Positions 36,377 to 45,074 of a stretch of 64,000 nucleotides of DNA are shown one piece after another. Position numbers and translations under genes: made by a program. How positions within the stretch are numbered: position 1 is the stretch's first letter; the number at the start of each line of letters is the position of its first letter. Source of the stretch: Solirubrobacter taibaiensis (GTDB lineage Bacteria > Actinomycetota > Thermoleophilia > Solirubrobacterales > Solirubrobacteraceae); NCBI GenBank assembly GCA_027587225.1, contig JAPDDQ010000002.1:186001-250000 (forward strand). Direction: 5' to 3'. Under the pieces are notes generated by a model that did not search any database, had not been told where the DNA came from, and saw only the letters and a list, made by a program, of their open reading frames with translations.

Positions 36377-38698
36377 ATGCGCTTCAAGAGGGGTCTCGCC
36401 AGTGTGGCGGGAGTAGGCGCGATGCTGTTGGTAGGAGCCATTGCTCCGTCCGCGGCACTCGCACATCCGTGTATTTCTGAGACCGAAGCAGCGATGGGCA
36501 AGTCGCTGACGCTCCACACCGGTGGCAACTGGGCCGGCGCCATGCCGTCCTTCACCGAGCTCGAGCATGAGTGCGCCGAGGACTTCAACTCGTACCTGTA
36601 CGACGCGTCCGAGATCAAGACGTCCGCGATGGGTGAGCCCGTCGCCCCGGTCGTCGCGGCCGCCGGCTACTCGATCAAGAACCTGACGCCGCTCGGCTAC
36701 AGCCGCCGCGACGTGCCGCTCACCGGCACGGGTTCGGGCGTCTACAACTCCGACCTCGCGTTCAAGGACAACCTGGTCATCGCCGGTACGTACGAGGGCT
36801 TCCGCATCCTCGACTTCACCGACAAGACCAACCCGACCGAGGTCATCAACTACACCGGCTGCAACGTCGGTCAGGGCGATGTGATCGTCTACGGCAACAT
36901 CCTGGTCCGCTCGTGGGACTCGCCGGCCAGCGCCGCGAGCACGTGCGCCGGTCAGGCTGTCGGCGCCGGCTTCGAGGGCATCCACGTCTTCAACATCTCC
37001 AACCCGGCCCAGCCGCAGATGGTCAAGCAGCTGCGCTTCGCGTCCGACTACGCGCAGCAGCCCGGCGGGTTCGTCGGCTGCGGCTCGCACACCGCGACCG
37101 CGGTGCCGGATGCCGCGCGCGACGCGCTGTACATCTACAACGGTGGTTCGTCGGGAACCTGCGAAGGCATCGACATCTTCAAGATCAAGATCTCGGACCC
37201 GTCGCAGGTGTCGATCCTCGGTCGCGCGAGCAACGAAGGCATCGACGCTCGCACGGGCGTCACGCGCGTCGGCAACAACTCCTGCCACGACAACAACGTC
37301 CTCCTGAACGTCGGCGGCACGACGACCTCCTACGCCATGTGCGCGGGTGGCAACGGCCTGGCGATGTACAAGTTCGACCTGACGAAGCCGGTCGAGGAGA
37401 CGGGCTCGGTCGAGAAGCCGGTCCAGCTCTGGACGCAGCAGATGCCGGGCGTGACCACGGGCCACTCCGGCTCGTTCACCTACGACGGCAAGTACCTGCT
37501 CTACGGCCATGAGCCGGGCGGCGGTAGCGCGGCGCGCTGCCAGGCCTCGAGCACGATCGTCGAGCGCACCCTCTACTTCATCGACCCGGAGACGGGCCAG
37601 ACGAAGGGCGAGATGCTGCACCCGCGGACGCAGGGCTCGCGTGAGAACTGCACGTGGCACAACTTCAACGTCGTGCCGACCAAGGCCGGCTACTACGCGA
37701 CCGTCGGCTCCTACCAGTCCGGCATCTCGGTGTTCGAGTTCTCGAACCCGGCCGCTCCGAAGGAGATCGCCTACGCCGACCCGGCCCCGCTGCAGCTGGA
37801 CCCGCCCACCACGGGCATCGTCCTCGGCGGCGACTGGTCGACGTACTGGCACAACGGCACCATCTACCAGTCGGACATCAAGCGCGGTGTCCTGTCCTGG
37901 CAGCTGAACCTCGGCGGCGACGCGACCGCCACGCAGGCCAACGCGCACCTGGCGAAGATCAACACCTTCGCGCAGTCGAACCCGCAGACGCAGGCGGCTT
38001 CGTACGCGTATGACTCGTCGGCTCCGACGATCACCGCGGCCGCCGACGGCGGGAGCTTCAAGGTCGGCGCCGTCGGCACGGCCGACTACACGTGCGCTGA
38101 CAACGTCGGCGTCGAGACGTGCGTCGGTTCGGTCGCGAGCGGTACGCCGCTCGACACGGCGAAGCTCGGCGTCAAGAGCTTCACGGTGACGGCCACCGAC
38201 ACCGCGGGCAACATCACGACGAAGACCATCACCTACAAGGTCAACAGCGTCGACTTCCCGGTGACGGTCAGCGGCGGCTCGGTCGAAGGCACCATGGGCC
38301 TGTCGCTGCCGAGCGCGACCACGTTCGGTCCGTTCACGCCGGGTGTCGCCAAGTGGTACGAGGCCAACGTCGTCGCGACGATCACCTCGAACTACAACGA
38401 CACGGCGCTCAGCGTCTACGACCCGGCGGCGACCAACACCGGTCGCCTGGTCAACGGCGCGCGTGCGCTCGCCACGCCGCTGACGATCAAGCTCGCCAGC
38501 GGCACGCAGGCGACCGCCCTGGCCGGTGGCCCGGTCGGTGGCGCTGCGGCGCCGACGCCGATCCTGTCGTACTCCGCTCCCCAGACCAACCGTCAGGCCA
38601 CGCTGTTCTTCCAGCAGCAGATCGCGGCCAACGAGGTCTTGGCGGCCGGCACCTACGGCAAGACGCTCACGTTCTCGATGAGCACCACCACCCCGTAG
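36377..38698 (+). CDS. Secreted LVIVD-type beta-propeller protein with Ig-like and shared C-terminal domains
   Basis: 773 residues; ATG 36377 follows GAGAGGGG. Signal peptide to about residue 30 (A-A-L-A-H-P-C). Residues about 95-540 look like LVIVD/choice-of-anchor propeller blades (F-R-I-L-D-F-T-D-K-T-N-P, I-H-V-F-N-I-S-N-P-A-Q-P, I-S-V-F-E-F-S-N-P-A-A-P) with several Cys and His. Residues about 545-627 are an Ig-like domain with the A-D-Y-T-C-A-D-N...C-V-G pattern. The last 140 residues resemble the C-terminal domain of the rhamnosidase (F-G-P-F-T-P-G; T-Y-G-K-T-L-T-F-S-M-S-T-T-T-P). Codons are cleaner and less GC-skewed than its neighbours', hinting at high expression. Role unknown. Confidence 0.8.
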   Translation: MRFKRGLASVAGVGAMLLVGAIAPSAALAHPCISETEAAMGKSLTLHTGGNWAGAMPSFTELEHECAEDFNSYLYDASEIKTSAMGEPVAPVVAAAGYSIKNLTPLGYSRRDVPLTGTGSGVYNSDLAFKDNLVIAGTYEGFRILDFTDKTNPTEVINYTGCNVGQGDVIVYGNILVRSWDSPASAASTCAGQAVGAGFEGIHVFNISNPAQPQMVKQLRFASDYAQQPGGFVGCGSHTATAVPDAARDALYIYNGGSSGTCEGIDIFKIKISDPSQVSILGRASNEGIDARTGVTRVGNNSCHDNNVLLNVGGTTTSYAMCAGGNGLAMYKFDLTKPVEETGSVEKPVQLWTQQMPGVTTGHSGSFTYDGKYLLYGHEPGGGSAARCQASSTIVERTLYFIDPETGQTKGEMLHPRTQGSRENCTWHNFNVVPTKAGYYATVGSYQSGISVFEFSNPAAPKEIAYADPAPLQLDPPTTGIVLGGDWSTYWHNGTIYQSDIKRGVLSWQLNLGGDATATQANAHLAKINTFAQSNPQTQAASYAYDSSAPTITAAADGGSFKVGAVGTADYTCADNVGVETCVGSVASGTPLDTAKLGVKSFTVTATDTAGNITTKTITYKVNSVDFPVTVSGGSVEGTMGLSLPSATTFGPFTPGVAKWYEANVVATITSNYNDTALSVYDPAATNTGRLVNGARALATPLTIKLASGTQATALAGGPVGGAAAPTPILSYSAPQTNRQATLFFQQQIAANEVLAAGTYGKTLTFSMSTTTP

Positions 38699-38716
38699 CA
38701 CTGTGATGTGAAAGAT

Positions 38717-38741
38717 GGGGGCCGTCTACTCGACGGCCCCC
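38717..38741. terminator. Strong hairpin between convergent genes
   Basis: GGGGGCCGTC, a 5-base loop, then GACGGCCCCC: a 10-base-pair GC-rich stem. It lies 18 bases after the rightward stop and covers the leftward gene's stop codon (38726-38728). There is no U-run on either side, so it may stop transcription from both directions only with help, or act by blocking antisense read-through. Confidence 0.7.
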
Positions 38742-39973
38742 GTCTGGATCACCTCGCCCTGCAGCTCCCAGTTCTCGCCGTTGAACTGCATGATCTGCAC
38801 GGCCTGGACGGGATAGCCGTCCTCCTCGCCCTTCGTCGTCACCTTGACGCCCGGCAGGAGCAGCGGCTGCTCGACATCCATGTTGCGCACGGCCTCCATG
38901 AGCGCCTCGCGCGTGGGCTCCTTCATCGTCTTCAGGGCCTCGATCATCGTGGTCGCGACCGCCCAGCCGTACGCGCAGAACGCCTCGTCCGGGTCGGCCT
39001 TGGGCTCGTGCTTGGCCAGGCCCGCCTTGTACGCCTGCATCTCCGCGTCCGACTCCCACTGCGGGTCCTCCGGGTCTTTGACGTAGGTCATCGAGACGAT
39101 GTCCTTGGCGTTCTCGAGCCCGACCGGCTGCAATACGAGCTTCTTCGACGATCCGACGTTGTTGAGGATGTGCAGTGGCTTCCAGTCGCTCTTGGCGACC
39201 GCCGCGATCGCCTGCGCGGAGAACTTCGGCGTCGTGATGTTCAGGAACGTGTCCGCGCCGGAGGCCGCGAGCTTGCTCATCTGCGACGTGATCGTCGGGT
39301 CGGTCACCTCGTAGCTCTCCTTCGCCACGACCTGGACGTCGGAACCCTCGAGCGCCGCTTCGAACCCGCCCAGCAGGTCCTTGCCGAACCCGTCGTTCTG
39401 GTAGAGCGCCGCGACCTTCGCGCCCGGCTTCTCCGTCTTGAGGTACTCCGCGTACGCCTTGGCCTCGGACACGTAGTCGGGCTGCCAGCCCGTCGTGTAC
39501 GGGTGCGCGGCGACGTCCTTGCCCCAGTCCGAGGCGCCGGTGGCGACGTAGACGTGCGGCACCTGCTTCTCGTTCAGGTAGTCCCAGATCGCCAGGTTGT
39601 TCGGGGTGCCGAGCGTGTTGAACATCGCGAACACCTGGTCCTGCTCGACCAGCCGGCGCGCGTTGGTCACCGCGCGCTGCGGCTCGTAGGCGTCGTCGAG
39701 CGTGACGAACTCGATCTTGCGGCCGTTCACGCCGCCCTTCTCGTTCTCGGTCTTGAAGCGCGCCTGGACGCCGAGCGCGATGCTGGCGTAGGCCGACGCC
39801 GGGCCGCTGAACGGGTACGAGCCGCCGAGCTTGATCGACGTGTCCGTTATGCCCGGGGCCGCTGCGGCGGTTTCACCTCCGCCGCCGCCGCCGACGCCTC
39901 CGTCTTCATCGCTCCGCCCGCACCCGCTCGCCAGCACCAGGGCCGACAGCGCCACGATCGACAACCACCGCAT
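38726..39973 (-). CDS. livK: Branched-chain-type ABC transporter substrate-binding lipoprotein
   Basis: 415 residues; lipobox L-A-S-G-C near residue 18, then a Gly-rich linker and a Peripla_BP_6 (LivJ/LivK-type) domain. It shows the family pattern I-K-L-G-G-S-Y-P-F-S-G-P-A, the helix K-T-E-N-E-K-G-G-V-N-G-R-K-I, and A-T-G-A-S-D-W-G-K. ATG 39973 has AGGAGGAG just before it. Last gene of the leftward liv cluster. The true ligand may be an amino acid, amide or aromatic compound; the symbol is by type only. Confidence 0.88.
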   Translation of the reverse strand: MRWLSIVALSALVLASGCGRSDEDGGVGGGGGGETAAAAPGITDTSIKLGGSYPFSGPASAYASIALGVQARFKTENEKGGVNGRKIEFVTLDDAYEPQRAVTNARRLVEQDQVFAMFNTLGTPNNLAIWDYLNEKQVPHVYVATGASDWGKDVAAHPYTTGWQPDYVSEAKAYAEYLKTEKPGAKVAALYQNDGFGKDLLGGFEAALEGSDVQVVAKESYEVTDPTITSQMSKLAASGADTFLNITTPKFSAQAIAAVAKSDWKPLHILNNVGSSKKLVLQPVGLENAKDIVSMTYVKDPEDPQWESDAEMQAYKAGLAKHEPKADPDEAFCAYGWAVATTMIEALKTMKEPTREALMEAVRNMDVEQPLLLPGVKVTTKGEEDGYPVQAVQIMQFNGENWELQGEVIQTGAVE

Positions 39974-40919
39974 GCTCTCCTCCTTTTCTCGGCCGGGACC
40001 CGACGCGGCGCGCCAGGCCGACCACTCCCGTCGGCAGCACGTACATGAAGAGGATCAGAACCCCGCCGTAGATCACGGCCGCGAGCGCCTCGTTGACGTC
40101 GGCGGCGTAGACGGGGACGAATTCGATGAAGAGCGCGCCGAAGATGGCTCCCGCGACGGTCGCGAGCCCGCCGACGACGACGGCCGCGAGGAACGAGAAG
40201 CTGAGCGCGAACCCGAAGGACTCGGGGGCGACGAAGCCGACGGAAACCGCGAACATGGACCCGGCGACACCCGCGTACGCGGCGCTCAGGGCGAAGGCGC
40301 GCGTCTTGTAGGCGGCGATGTCCACGCCGAAGGTCTTGGCCGCGATCGGGTTGTCGCGCACGGTCACGAGCGCGCGGCCGACGCGGCCACGGACGATCCC
40401 GGCGGCGAGCACGAACATCGGCACGAGGATCGCGAGGCTGAGCAGGTACAGCCACTGGTCGTCGGCAAGGAAGCTGAGCCAGCCGGGGACGGGCGGGGCG
40501 GGGACCGAGAGGCCCTGGGTGCCGCCCGTGAGGCCGTCGAAGCGCTTGATCAGCTGCGGCGTGGCCACGGCGAGCCCGAGCGTCACCAGCGCGAGGTACA
40601 GCCCGTGCAGGCGCAGCGCGGGGATCCCGACCGCGAACCCGGCGGCGGCGCACACCGCGGCCGAGACCGGCAGCGTGGCCAGAAACGGCCAGCCGGACTT
40701 GGACACGAGGATCGCGGTGACGTAGGCGCCGAGCGCGAAGAACGCGCCGTGACCGAGCGAGATCTGCCCGCTGTAGCCGAGCAGCAGGTTCAGCCCGAGT
40801 GCGGCGACGGCATACGCGAGCACGAGCGTGAACTGCGAGACGCGGTAGGAGCTGAAGAAGAACGGCAGCAGCAGCGCGAGCACGAGCGCCGCGCTCCAGC
40901 CGAGGCGGGTGCGCGTCAT
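39906..40919 (-). CDS. livM: Branched-chain-type ABC transporter permease LivM
   Basis: About 337 residues with 8-9 membrane segments and the LivM patterns N-L-L-L-G-Y-S-G-Q-I-S-L-G-H-G-A-F-F and A-I-R/V-R-D-N-P-I-A-A-K. ATG 40919 overlaps the livH stop (ATGA); the open frame upstream of it is a shadow. Unusually, its C-terminus runs 68 bases into livK: the last 30 or so residues (R-K-G-G-E-H-A-V-V-V-D...) are encoded across livK's ribosome site and signal peptide. Such a long same-strand overlap may couple the two genes' translation. Confidence 0.9.
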   Translation of the reverse strand: MTRTRLGWSAALVLALLLPFFFSSYRVSQFTLVLAYAVAALGLNLLLGYSGQISLGHGAFFALGAYVTAILVSKSGWPFLATLPVSAAVCAAAGFAVGIPALRLHGLYLALVTLGLAVATPQLIKRFDGLTGGTQGLSVPAPPVPGWLSFLADDQWLYLLSLAILVPMFVLAAGIVRGRVGRALVTVRDNPIAAKTFGVDIAAYKTRAFALSAAYAGVAGSMFAVSVGFVAPESFGFALSFSFLAAVVVGGLATVAGAIFGALFIEFVPVYAADVNEALAAVIYGGVLILFMYVLPTGVVGLARRVGSRPRKGGEHAVVVDRGAVGPGAGERVRAER

Positions 40920-41797
40920 GCCCGGGCCACCTCCGGCGAGCCGAACAGCCCCTGCGGGCGCACGAGCAGCACGGCGAGGATGACGCCCAGCGGGACGAGG
41001 ATCTTCAGGTCCTGACCGATGAACTCCACGTAGCCGCCGGCGAGCGCCTCGGCGATGCCGATGATCCAGCCGCCGAGCACGGCGCCGAACGGCGAGTCGA
41101 ACCCGCCCAGCGTGGCGGCCGCGAAGGAGTAGATGATCACCGGGCCCATCAAGCCCGGGTCCAGGAACAGGCGCGGGGCGACGAGCACGCCCGCGAGCGC
41201 GCCGCACACCGCGGCCATGCCCCAGCCGAGCATCAGCATCCGCCCGACGGGAATGCCGACGAGCCGGCTCGCCGCCGGGTCCACGGCGGCCGCGCGCATC
41301 GCCAAGCCGAGCGTCGTGTGCTGGAAGATCAGCCACAGCACACCGACGACGCCGAGCAGCACGGCGAGCAGCCCGACGGCTTCGTAGCTCACGCCGACGC
41401 CGGCGAGGTCGGCGCTCCCGTCCGGGAACAGGCTCGGGAAGCCGCGGTTCGTCGAGCCCCAGATCCAGCGCGCCAGGCCGTTGACGAGGATGAACAGGCC
41501 GAGCGTGACGGTCACGAGCGTGAGCTCCTGGCCGCCCTCGACGGGCCGGATCAGCACGCGCTCGACCACCATCCCGCCCACGAGCGAGACCGCGAGCGTG
41601 AGCAGGATCGCGAGCCCCAGCGCGACGCCCGCCTCGGTGAGGCTCCAGGCGATGAAGGTGGAGAACATCGCGAACTCGCCCTGCGCGAAGTTGACGATCC
41701 CGGTGGAGCGGTAGATCAGCACGAGCGCCAGCGCCAACGCGCCGTAGATCGAGCCCGTGGCGATGCCGTCGATCAGGGTCTCGATGAAGCGCTGCAC
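40916..41797 (-). CDS. livH: Branched-chain-type ABC transporter permease LivH
   Basis: About 293 residues of LivH type: I-A-T-G-S-I-Y-G-A-L-A-L-A-L-V-L-I-Y-R-S, then G-I-V-N-F-A-Q-G-E, and multiple hydrophobic segments. GTG 41795-41797 is chosen since the conserved N-terminus (V-Q-R-F-I-E-T-L-I-D-G) starts there, one base after the livF stop. It overlaps livM by 4 bases. With LivM it would form the membrane channel. Confidence 0.9.
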   Translation of the reverse strand: MQRFIETLIDGIATGSIYGALALALVLIYRSTGIVNFAQGEFAMFSTFIAWSLTEAGVALGLAILLTLAVSLVGGMVVERVLIRPVEGGQELTLVTVTLGLFILVNGLARWIWGSTNRGFPSLFPDGSADLAGVGVSYEAVGLLAVLLGVVGVLWLIFQHTTLGLAMRAAAVDPAASRLVGIPVGRMLMLGWGMAAVCGALAGVLVAPRLFLDPGLMGPVIIYSFAAATLGGFDSPFGAVLGGWIIGIAEALAGGYVEFIGQDLKILVPLGVILAVLLVRPQGLFGSPEVARA

Positions 41798-41798
41798 G

Positions 41799-42500
41799 TC
41801 AATACCCCAGGTACGCCTTGCGCATCGACTCGTCCGCGGACACCTCGTCCGCCGTGCCGGAGAGCACGACGCGGCCCGTCTCCAGCACGTGCGCGGCGTC
41901 CGCGAACTCGAGCACAAGGTTCGCGTTCTGCTCGACGACGAGCATCGCCGTGCCCTCGTCCTCCTTGATCCGGCGCAGCACCTTGAACAGCTCGCGCGTG
42001 AGGTTCGGGGCGAGGCCGAGCGAAGGCTCGTCGAGCAGCATCAGCCGCGGGCGCAGCATCAGCGCGCGCCCGATCGCGAGCATCTGCTGCTCGCCGCCGC
42101 TGAGCGTGCCGGCGCGCTGGTGGCGGCGCTCCTCCAGCCGCGGGAAGAGCGTGAAGGCGCGCTCCAGGTCCGGCTTGCCACCGCTCGTGTACGCGCCGAG
42201 GCGCAGGTTCTCCTCGACCGTGAGCGGGGCGAACGTGCCGCGCCCCTCGGGCACGTGCGCGACGCCCAGCCGGACGATCTTCTCGGTCGCGCGACCGGTC
42301 GCGTCGTGGTCGCCGATCCGCACCCGCCCGCGCGGCTTGAGCATCCCCGAGATGGCCCGCAGCGTCGTGGTCTTGCCCGCGCCGTTGGCCCCGAGCAGCG
42401 CGACCGTCTCGCCCTCGCCGACGCTGAACGACACGTCGTCGAGCACGTTGACCGGCCCGTATCCGGCGTGCAGGCCTTCCACCTCGAGCAGCGCGTTCAC
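41799..42500 (-). CDS. livF: Branched-chain-type ABC transporter ATP-binding protein LivF
   Basis: 233 residues, the usual LivF length. Walker A G-A-N-G-A-G-K-T-T, the signature L-S-G-G-E-Q-Q-M-L-A-I-G-R-A-L and Walker B L-M-L-L-D-E-P-S-L-G-L-A-P. It ends in the family's E-V-S-A-D-E-S-M-R-K-A-Y-L-G. ATG 42500 overlaps the livG stop by four bases. Confidence 0.93.
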   Translation of the reverse strand: MNALLEVEGLHAGYGPVNVLDDVSFSVGEGETVALLGANGAGKTTTLRAISGMLKPRGRVRIGDHDATGRATEKIVRLGVAHVPEGRGTFAPLTVEENLRLGAYTSGGKPDLERAFTLFPRLEERRHQRAGTLSGGEQQMLAIGRALMLRPRLMLLDEPSLGLAPNLTRELFKVLRRIKEDEGTAMLVVEQNANLVLEFADAAHVLETGRVVLSGTADEVSADESMRKAYLGY

Positions 42501-43255
42501 GCCGGCGCTCCCAGATAGGCCTCGATCACCCGCTCATCCTGCTGGATGTCCCGCGGCGCGCCCGCGGCGATCACGCGCCCGAAGTCCAACACGACGACCT
42601 TGTCGCACACGCGCATCACGAGCCCCATGTGGTGCTCGACGATCAGCACCGTGAGGTCCAGCTCGGCGGTGAGGCTCTGGAGCAGCGTCGCCAGCTCGTC
42701 GACCTCGCCGTGGCTGAGGCCGGACGCGGGCTCGTCCAGGCACAGCAGCCGCGGCGTCTCACACAACGCGCGGGCCAGCTCGACGCGTTTGAGCTGGCCG
42801 TACGCGAGGCCGGCGACGGGACGGTCGGCGATGGCGGTGAGGCGCACGCGTTCCAGCGCCTCGTCCGCGTCGGCGGTCATCGCCGCCTCTTCGCGCTGGA
42901 CGAGCGGGAGATGCAGCGCCGCGGCGAGGAACCCGGAGCGGTGCCGGTGATGCGCGCCGAGCATCACGTTCTGGCGCACGGTGAGCGACGGGACGAGCGC
43001 GAGGTGCTGGAAGGTGCGGGCGATGCCGAGCCCGGCGATCTCGTGCGGCTTGCGCTCGAGGATCTCGGTGCCGTCGAAGCGGATCGAGCCGGCGGCCGGG
43101 TCGACCAGGCGACTGACGCAGTTGAACAGCGTGGTCTTGCCCGCGCCGTTGGGCCCGATGAGCCCGCAGACTTGGCCGTCATCGACCGTCAGCTCCACGT
43201 CGTGGAGCGCCTTGACTCCCCCAAAACGGACTGAAAGGTCGGTGACCTCCAGCAT
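42497..43255 (-). CDS. livG: Branched-chain-type ABC transporter ATP-binding protein LivG
   Basis: 252 residues; P-loop G-P-N-G-A-G-K-T-T-L-F-N, and the LivG-typical R-T-F-Q-H-L segment. The ABC signature is L-A-Y-G-Q-L-K-R-V-E-L-A-R-A-L and Walker B L-L-C-L-D-E-P-A-S-G-L. First gene of livG-F-H-M-K, with GGGAG just before ATG 43255. The 27-base gap to the EAL gene upstream (same strand) could allow read-through from it. Confidence 0.93.
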   Translation of the reverse strand: MLEVTDLSVRFGGVKALHDVELTVDDGQVCGLIGPNGAGKTTLFNCVSRLVDPAAGSIRFDGTEILERKPHEIAGLGIARTFQHLALVPSLTVRQNVMLGAHHRHRSGFLAAALHLPLVQREEAAMTADADEALERVRLTAIADRPVAGLAYGQLKRVELARALCETPRLLCLDEPASGLSHGEVDELATLLQSLTAELDLTVLIVEHHMGLVMRVCDKVVVLDFGRVIAAGAPRDIQQDERVIEAYLGAPA

Positions 43256-43282
43256 CTCTCCCGCGCAGGAAATTACACGAAG

Positions 43283-44980
43283 TCAGACCAATGCGGGATG
43301 GTTCAACCACCCGGCGAACTCGACCGCCGGAAGCGGGCGCGAGATGAAGTACCCCTGAGCGATGTCGCAGCCGAGCTCGGCGAGCGCTTCGAGCGTGCGC
43401 TGGTCCTCGACGCCCTCGGCGACGACGCGCAGGCCCAGCGAGCGCGCGAGCTGGACCGCGGTGGCGACGATCGGACGCTCCGCCGTGTGCATGCCCATCA
43501 CGAATGAGCGGTCGACCTTGAGCTCACTGATGGGGAACTCCGCGAGCCGGATCAGTGAGGAATGACCCGTGCCGAAGTCGTCGACGGACAGCTCCACGCC
43601 GAGCTCGCGCAGCGCCTGGAGGACATGCCCGGTCATGGTGCTGTCGACCACCGCCGCGGTCTCGGTGATCTCCAGCGTGAGCTGGTCCGCGGGGAACTCG
43701 TTCCGGCGCAGCGCGGTCAGCACGCGGCCGGGGAGGTCGGCCTCGGAGAGGTTGCAGGTCGCGAGGTTGACGCTGATGCCGACCCGGTGGCCCGAGCGGT
43801 GCCAGCCGCTCGCCGCGGCCAGCGCGCGATCGAGCACCCAGTCGGTCAACGGGCCCATCAGCGCGCTGCGCTCCACGGCCGGGAGGAACTTGTCGGGCGG
43901 GATGAACACGCCGTCCGCGCGGCGCCAGCGCAGCAACGCCTCGGCGCCGCGGACCCGGCCGCCGGCCACATCGACGAGCGGCTGGAAATACAGATCGAGC
44001 TCGCCGTTGTGCATCGCGTCGCGGACGTCATCCACCAGGTCGCGTTCGCGGGCGTCTTCGAGCGCGGCGCGGAGGCTGCTGGCGAGTGCGCGGCCCGTTC
44101 CTTGAACGGTCACGAGCAGGCTCAACCCGGCGAGGACGACGGCGGGTGCCGGAATCGCGAGCCACTCGTTGGCCACGAGCAGGGCGACCGACGTGACGGC
44201 GAAGACGAGCGCGGCCGCGTGTGTGCGCACGCCGCTGCCGACGAACGTCGTGCGTGTCGCGGGCTGCGGCAGCCACGCGGCCAGCGCGGCGAACGCGGGC
44301 CACAGCGGGTAGAGCGCGTTGGAGTCCATGACGGGCTCCCACGTGCCGGCGGACGCTTGCAGCGCCCACAGCCCGTCGCCGACCACGAGCGTGAGTGCGC
44401 CGACGGCGATCACCGTCCAGGCCCGCCCGGCGCGCCAGCCGGCGACGACGGCACCGATGACCGCCATCGAGAGCAGCGCGGAGTCGGCGACCGGATACGA
44501 GAGCGTGACGATCCGGCCGAGGACGCTGATCTCGCCGGCGTTGTCGAGGACCCACGGCACGACGGCGGCGGTGACCAGCGCGGTGGCGCCCAGGAGGACC
44601 GCGAGTGTCTCCAGCGCGACGGCGCGCGGGGCGCGCTGCAGCCAGACGCGTGCGAGGAGCATGAACGAGGCCAGAAAGCAGGGGTAGCTGGCGAGCCACA
44701 AGGCATCGGCCGGGCTCGGGAACGACGGCCGGGCGGCGCCGCGCAGGTCGCCGATGATCTGCCAGTGAAACCCGAGCGACCAGAGCACGAGGCCGGCGCC
44801 GAGCATGGCCCAGGCGAGCCGGTCCTTACCGCGCAGCGCGGCGCGAGCGAGGACCGCGACCGTCGGTGCGGTGATCAGCGCGAGAAAGGCGCAGTGCGTG
44901 ACGAGCGGACTCTCCACGCCAACGACCAACGCCGCCCAGTAGGCGGCGAGCAGGACGGCGGCGAAGACGATCACGCGCAT
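43283..44980 (-). CDS. Membrane-bound EAL-domain c-di-GMP phosphodiesterase
   Basis: 565 residues. The N-terminal half (about 1-290) has eight or so hydrophobic segments and no known sensor name; it resembles the membrane part of other actinobacterial GGDEF/EAL proteins. The EAL domain (about 310-560) keeps all catalytic features: G-A-E-A-L-L-R-W, V-N-L, E-I-T-E-T, D-D-F-G-T-G-H-S-S-L, K-V-D-R-S-F-V, V-A-E-G-V-E-D and Q-G-Y-F-I-S-R-P-L. It should hydrolyse c-di-GMP. No GGDEF domain is present. ATG 44980 has no Shine-Dalgarno; a hairpin (44994-45023) lies in its leader. Confidence 0.92.
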   Translation of the reverse strand: MRVIVFAAVLLAAYWAALVVGVESPLVTHCAFLALITAPTVAVLARAALRGKDRLAWAMLGAGLVLWSLGFHWQIIGDLRGAARPSFPSPADALWLASYPCFLASFMLLARVWLQRAPRAVALETLAVLLGATALVTAAVVPWVLDNAGEISVLGRIVTLSYPVADSALLSMAVIGAVVAGWRAGRAWTVIAVGALTLVVGDGLWALQASAGTWEPVMDSNALYPLWPAFAALAAWLPQPATRTTFVGSGVRTHAAALVFAVTSVALLVANEWLAIPAPAVVLAGLSLLVTVQGTGRALASSLRAALEDARERDLVDDVRDAMHNGELDLYFQPLVDVAGGRVRGAEALLRWRRADGVFIPPDKFLPAVERSALMGPLTDWVLDRALAAASGWHRSGHRVGISVNLATCNLSEADLPGRVLTALRRNEFPADQLTLEITETAAVVDSTMTGHVLQALRELGVELSVDDFGTGHSSLIRLAEFPISELKVDRSFVMGMHTAERPIVATAVQLARSLGLRVVAEGVEDQRTLEALAELGCDIAQGYFISRPLPAVEFAGWLNHPALV

Positions 44981-44993
44981 TGTGCACTTTGAT

Positions 44994-45023
44994 CGGCCGC
45001 TTGTTCCGTTTCAGGAGCGGCCG
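44994..45023. other. Hairpin in the leader of the EAL gene
   Basis: CGGCCGCT and AGCGGCCG form an 8-base-pair stem around a 14-base loop, ending 13 bases from the ATG. It could be a weak attenuator or hold the initiation region open or closed. Only the inverted repeat is seen; function is inference. Confidence 0.4.
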
Positions 45024-45032
45024 GGAGTTTTT

Positions 45033-45065
45033 CCGGCGCGCCCGAGAAGTTCGGGGGCGCGCCGG
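45033..45065. terminator. GC-rich hairpin after the MFS transporter gene
   Basis: The arms CCGGCGCGCCC (45033-45043) and GGGCGCGCCGG (45055-45065) give an 11-base-pair stem with an 11-base loop. It lies just past the MFS stop (45075) and before the EAL start on the same strand. No U-run follows, so it is a plausible but imperfect terminator. Confidence 0.55.
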
Positions 45066-45074
45066 CACTCGCGT

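Noticed and set aside
36251..38701. N-terminal extension of the glucose-6-phosphate dehydrogenase frame
   Set aside because: It is antisense to the LVIVD protein. The enzyme's fold begins right after ATG 36250/36307.
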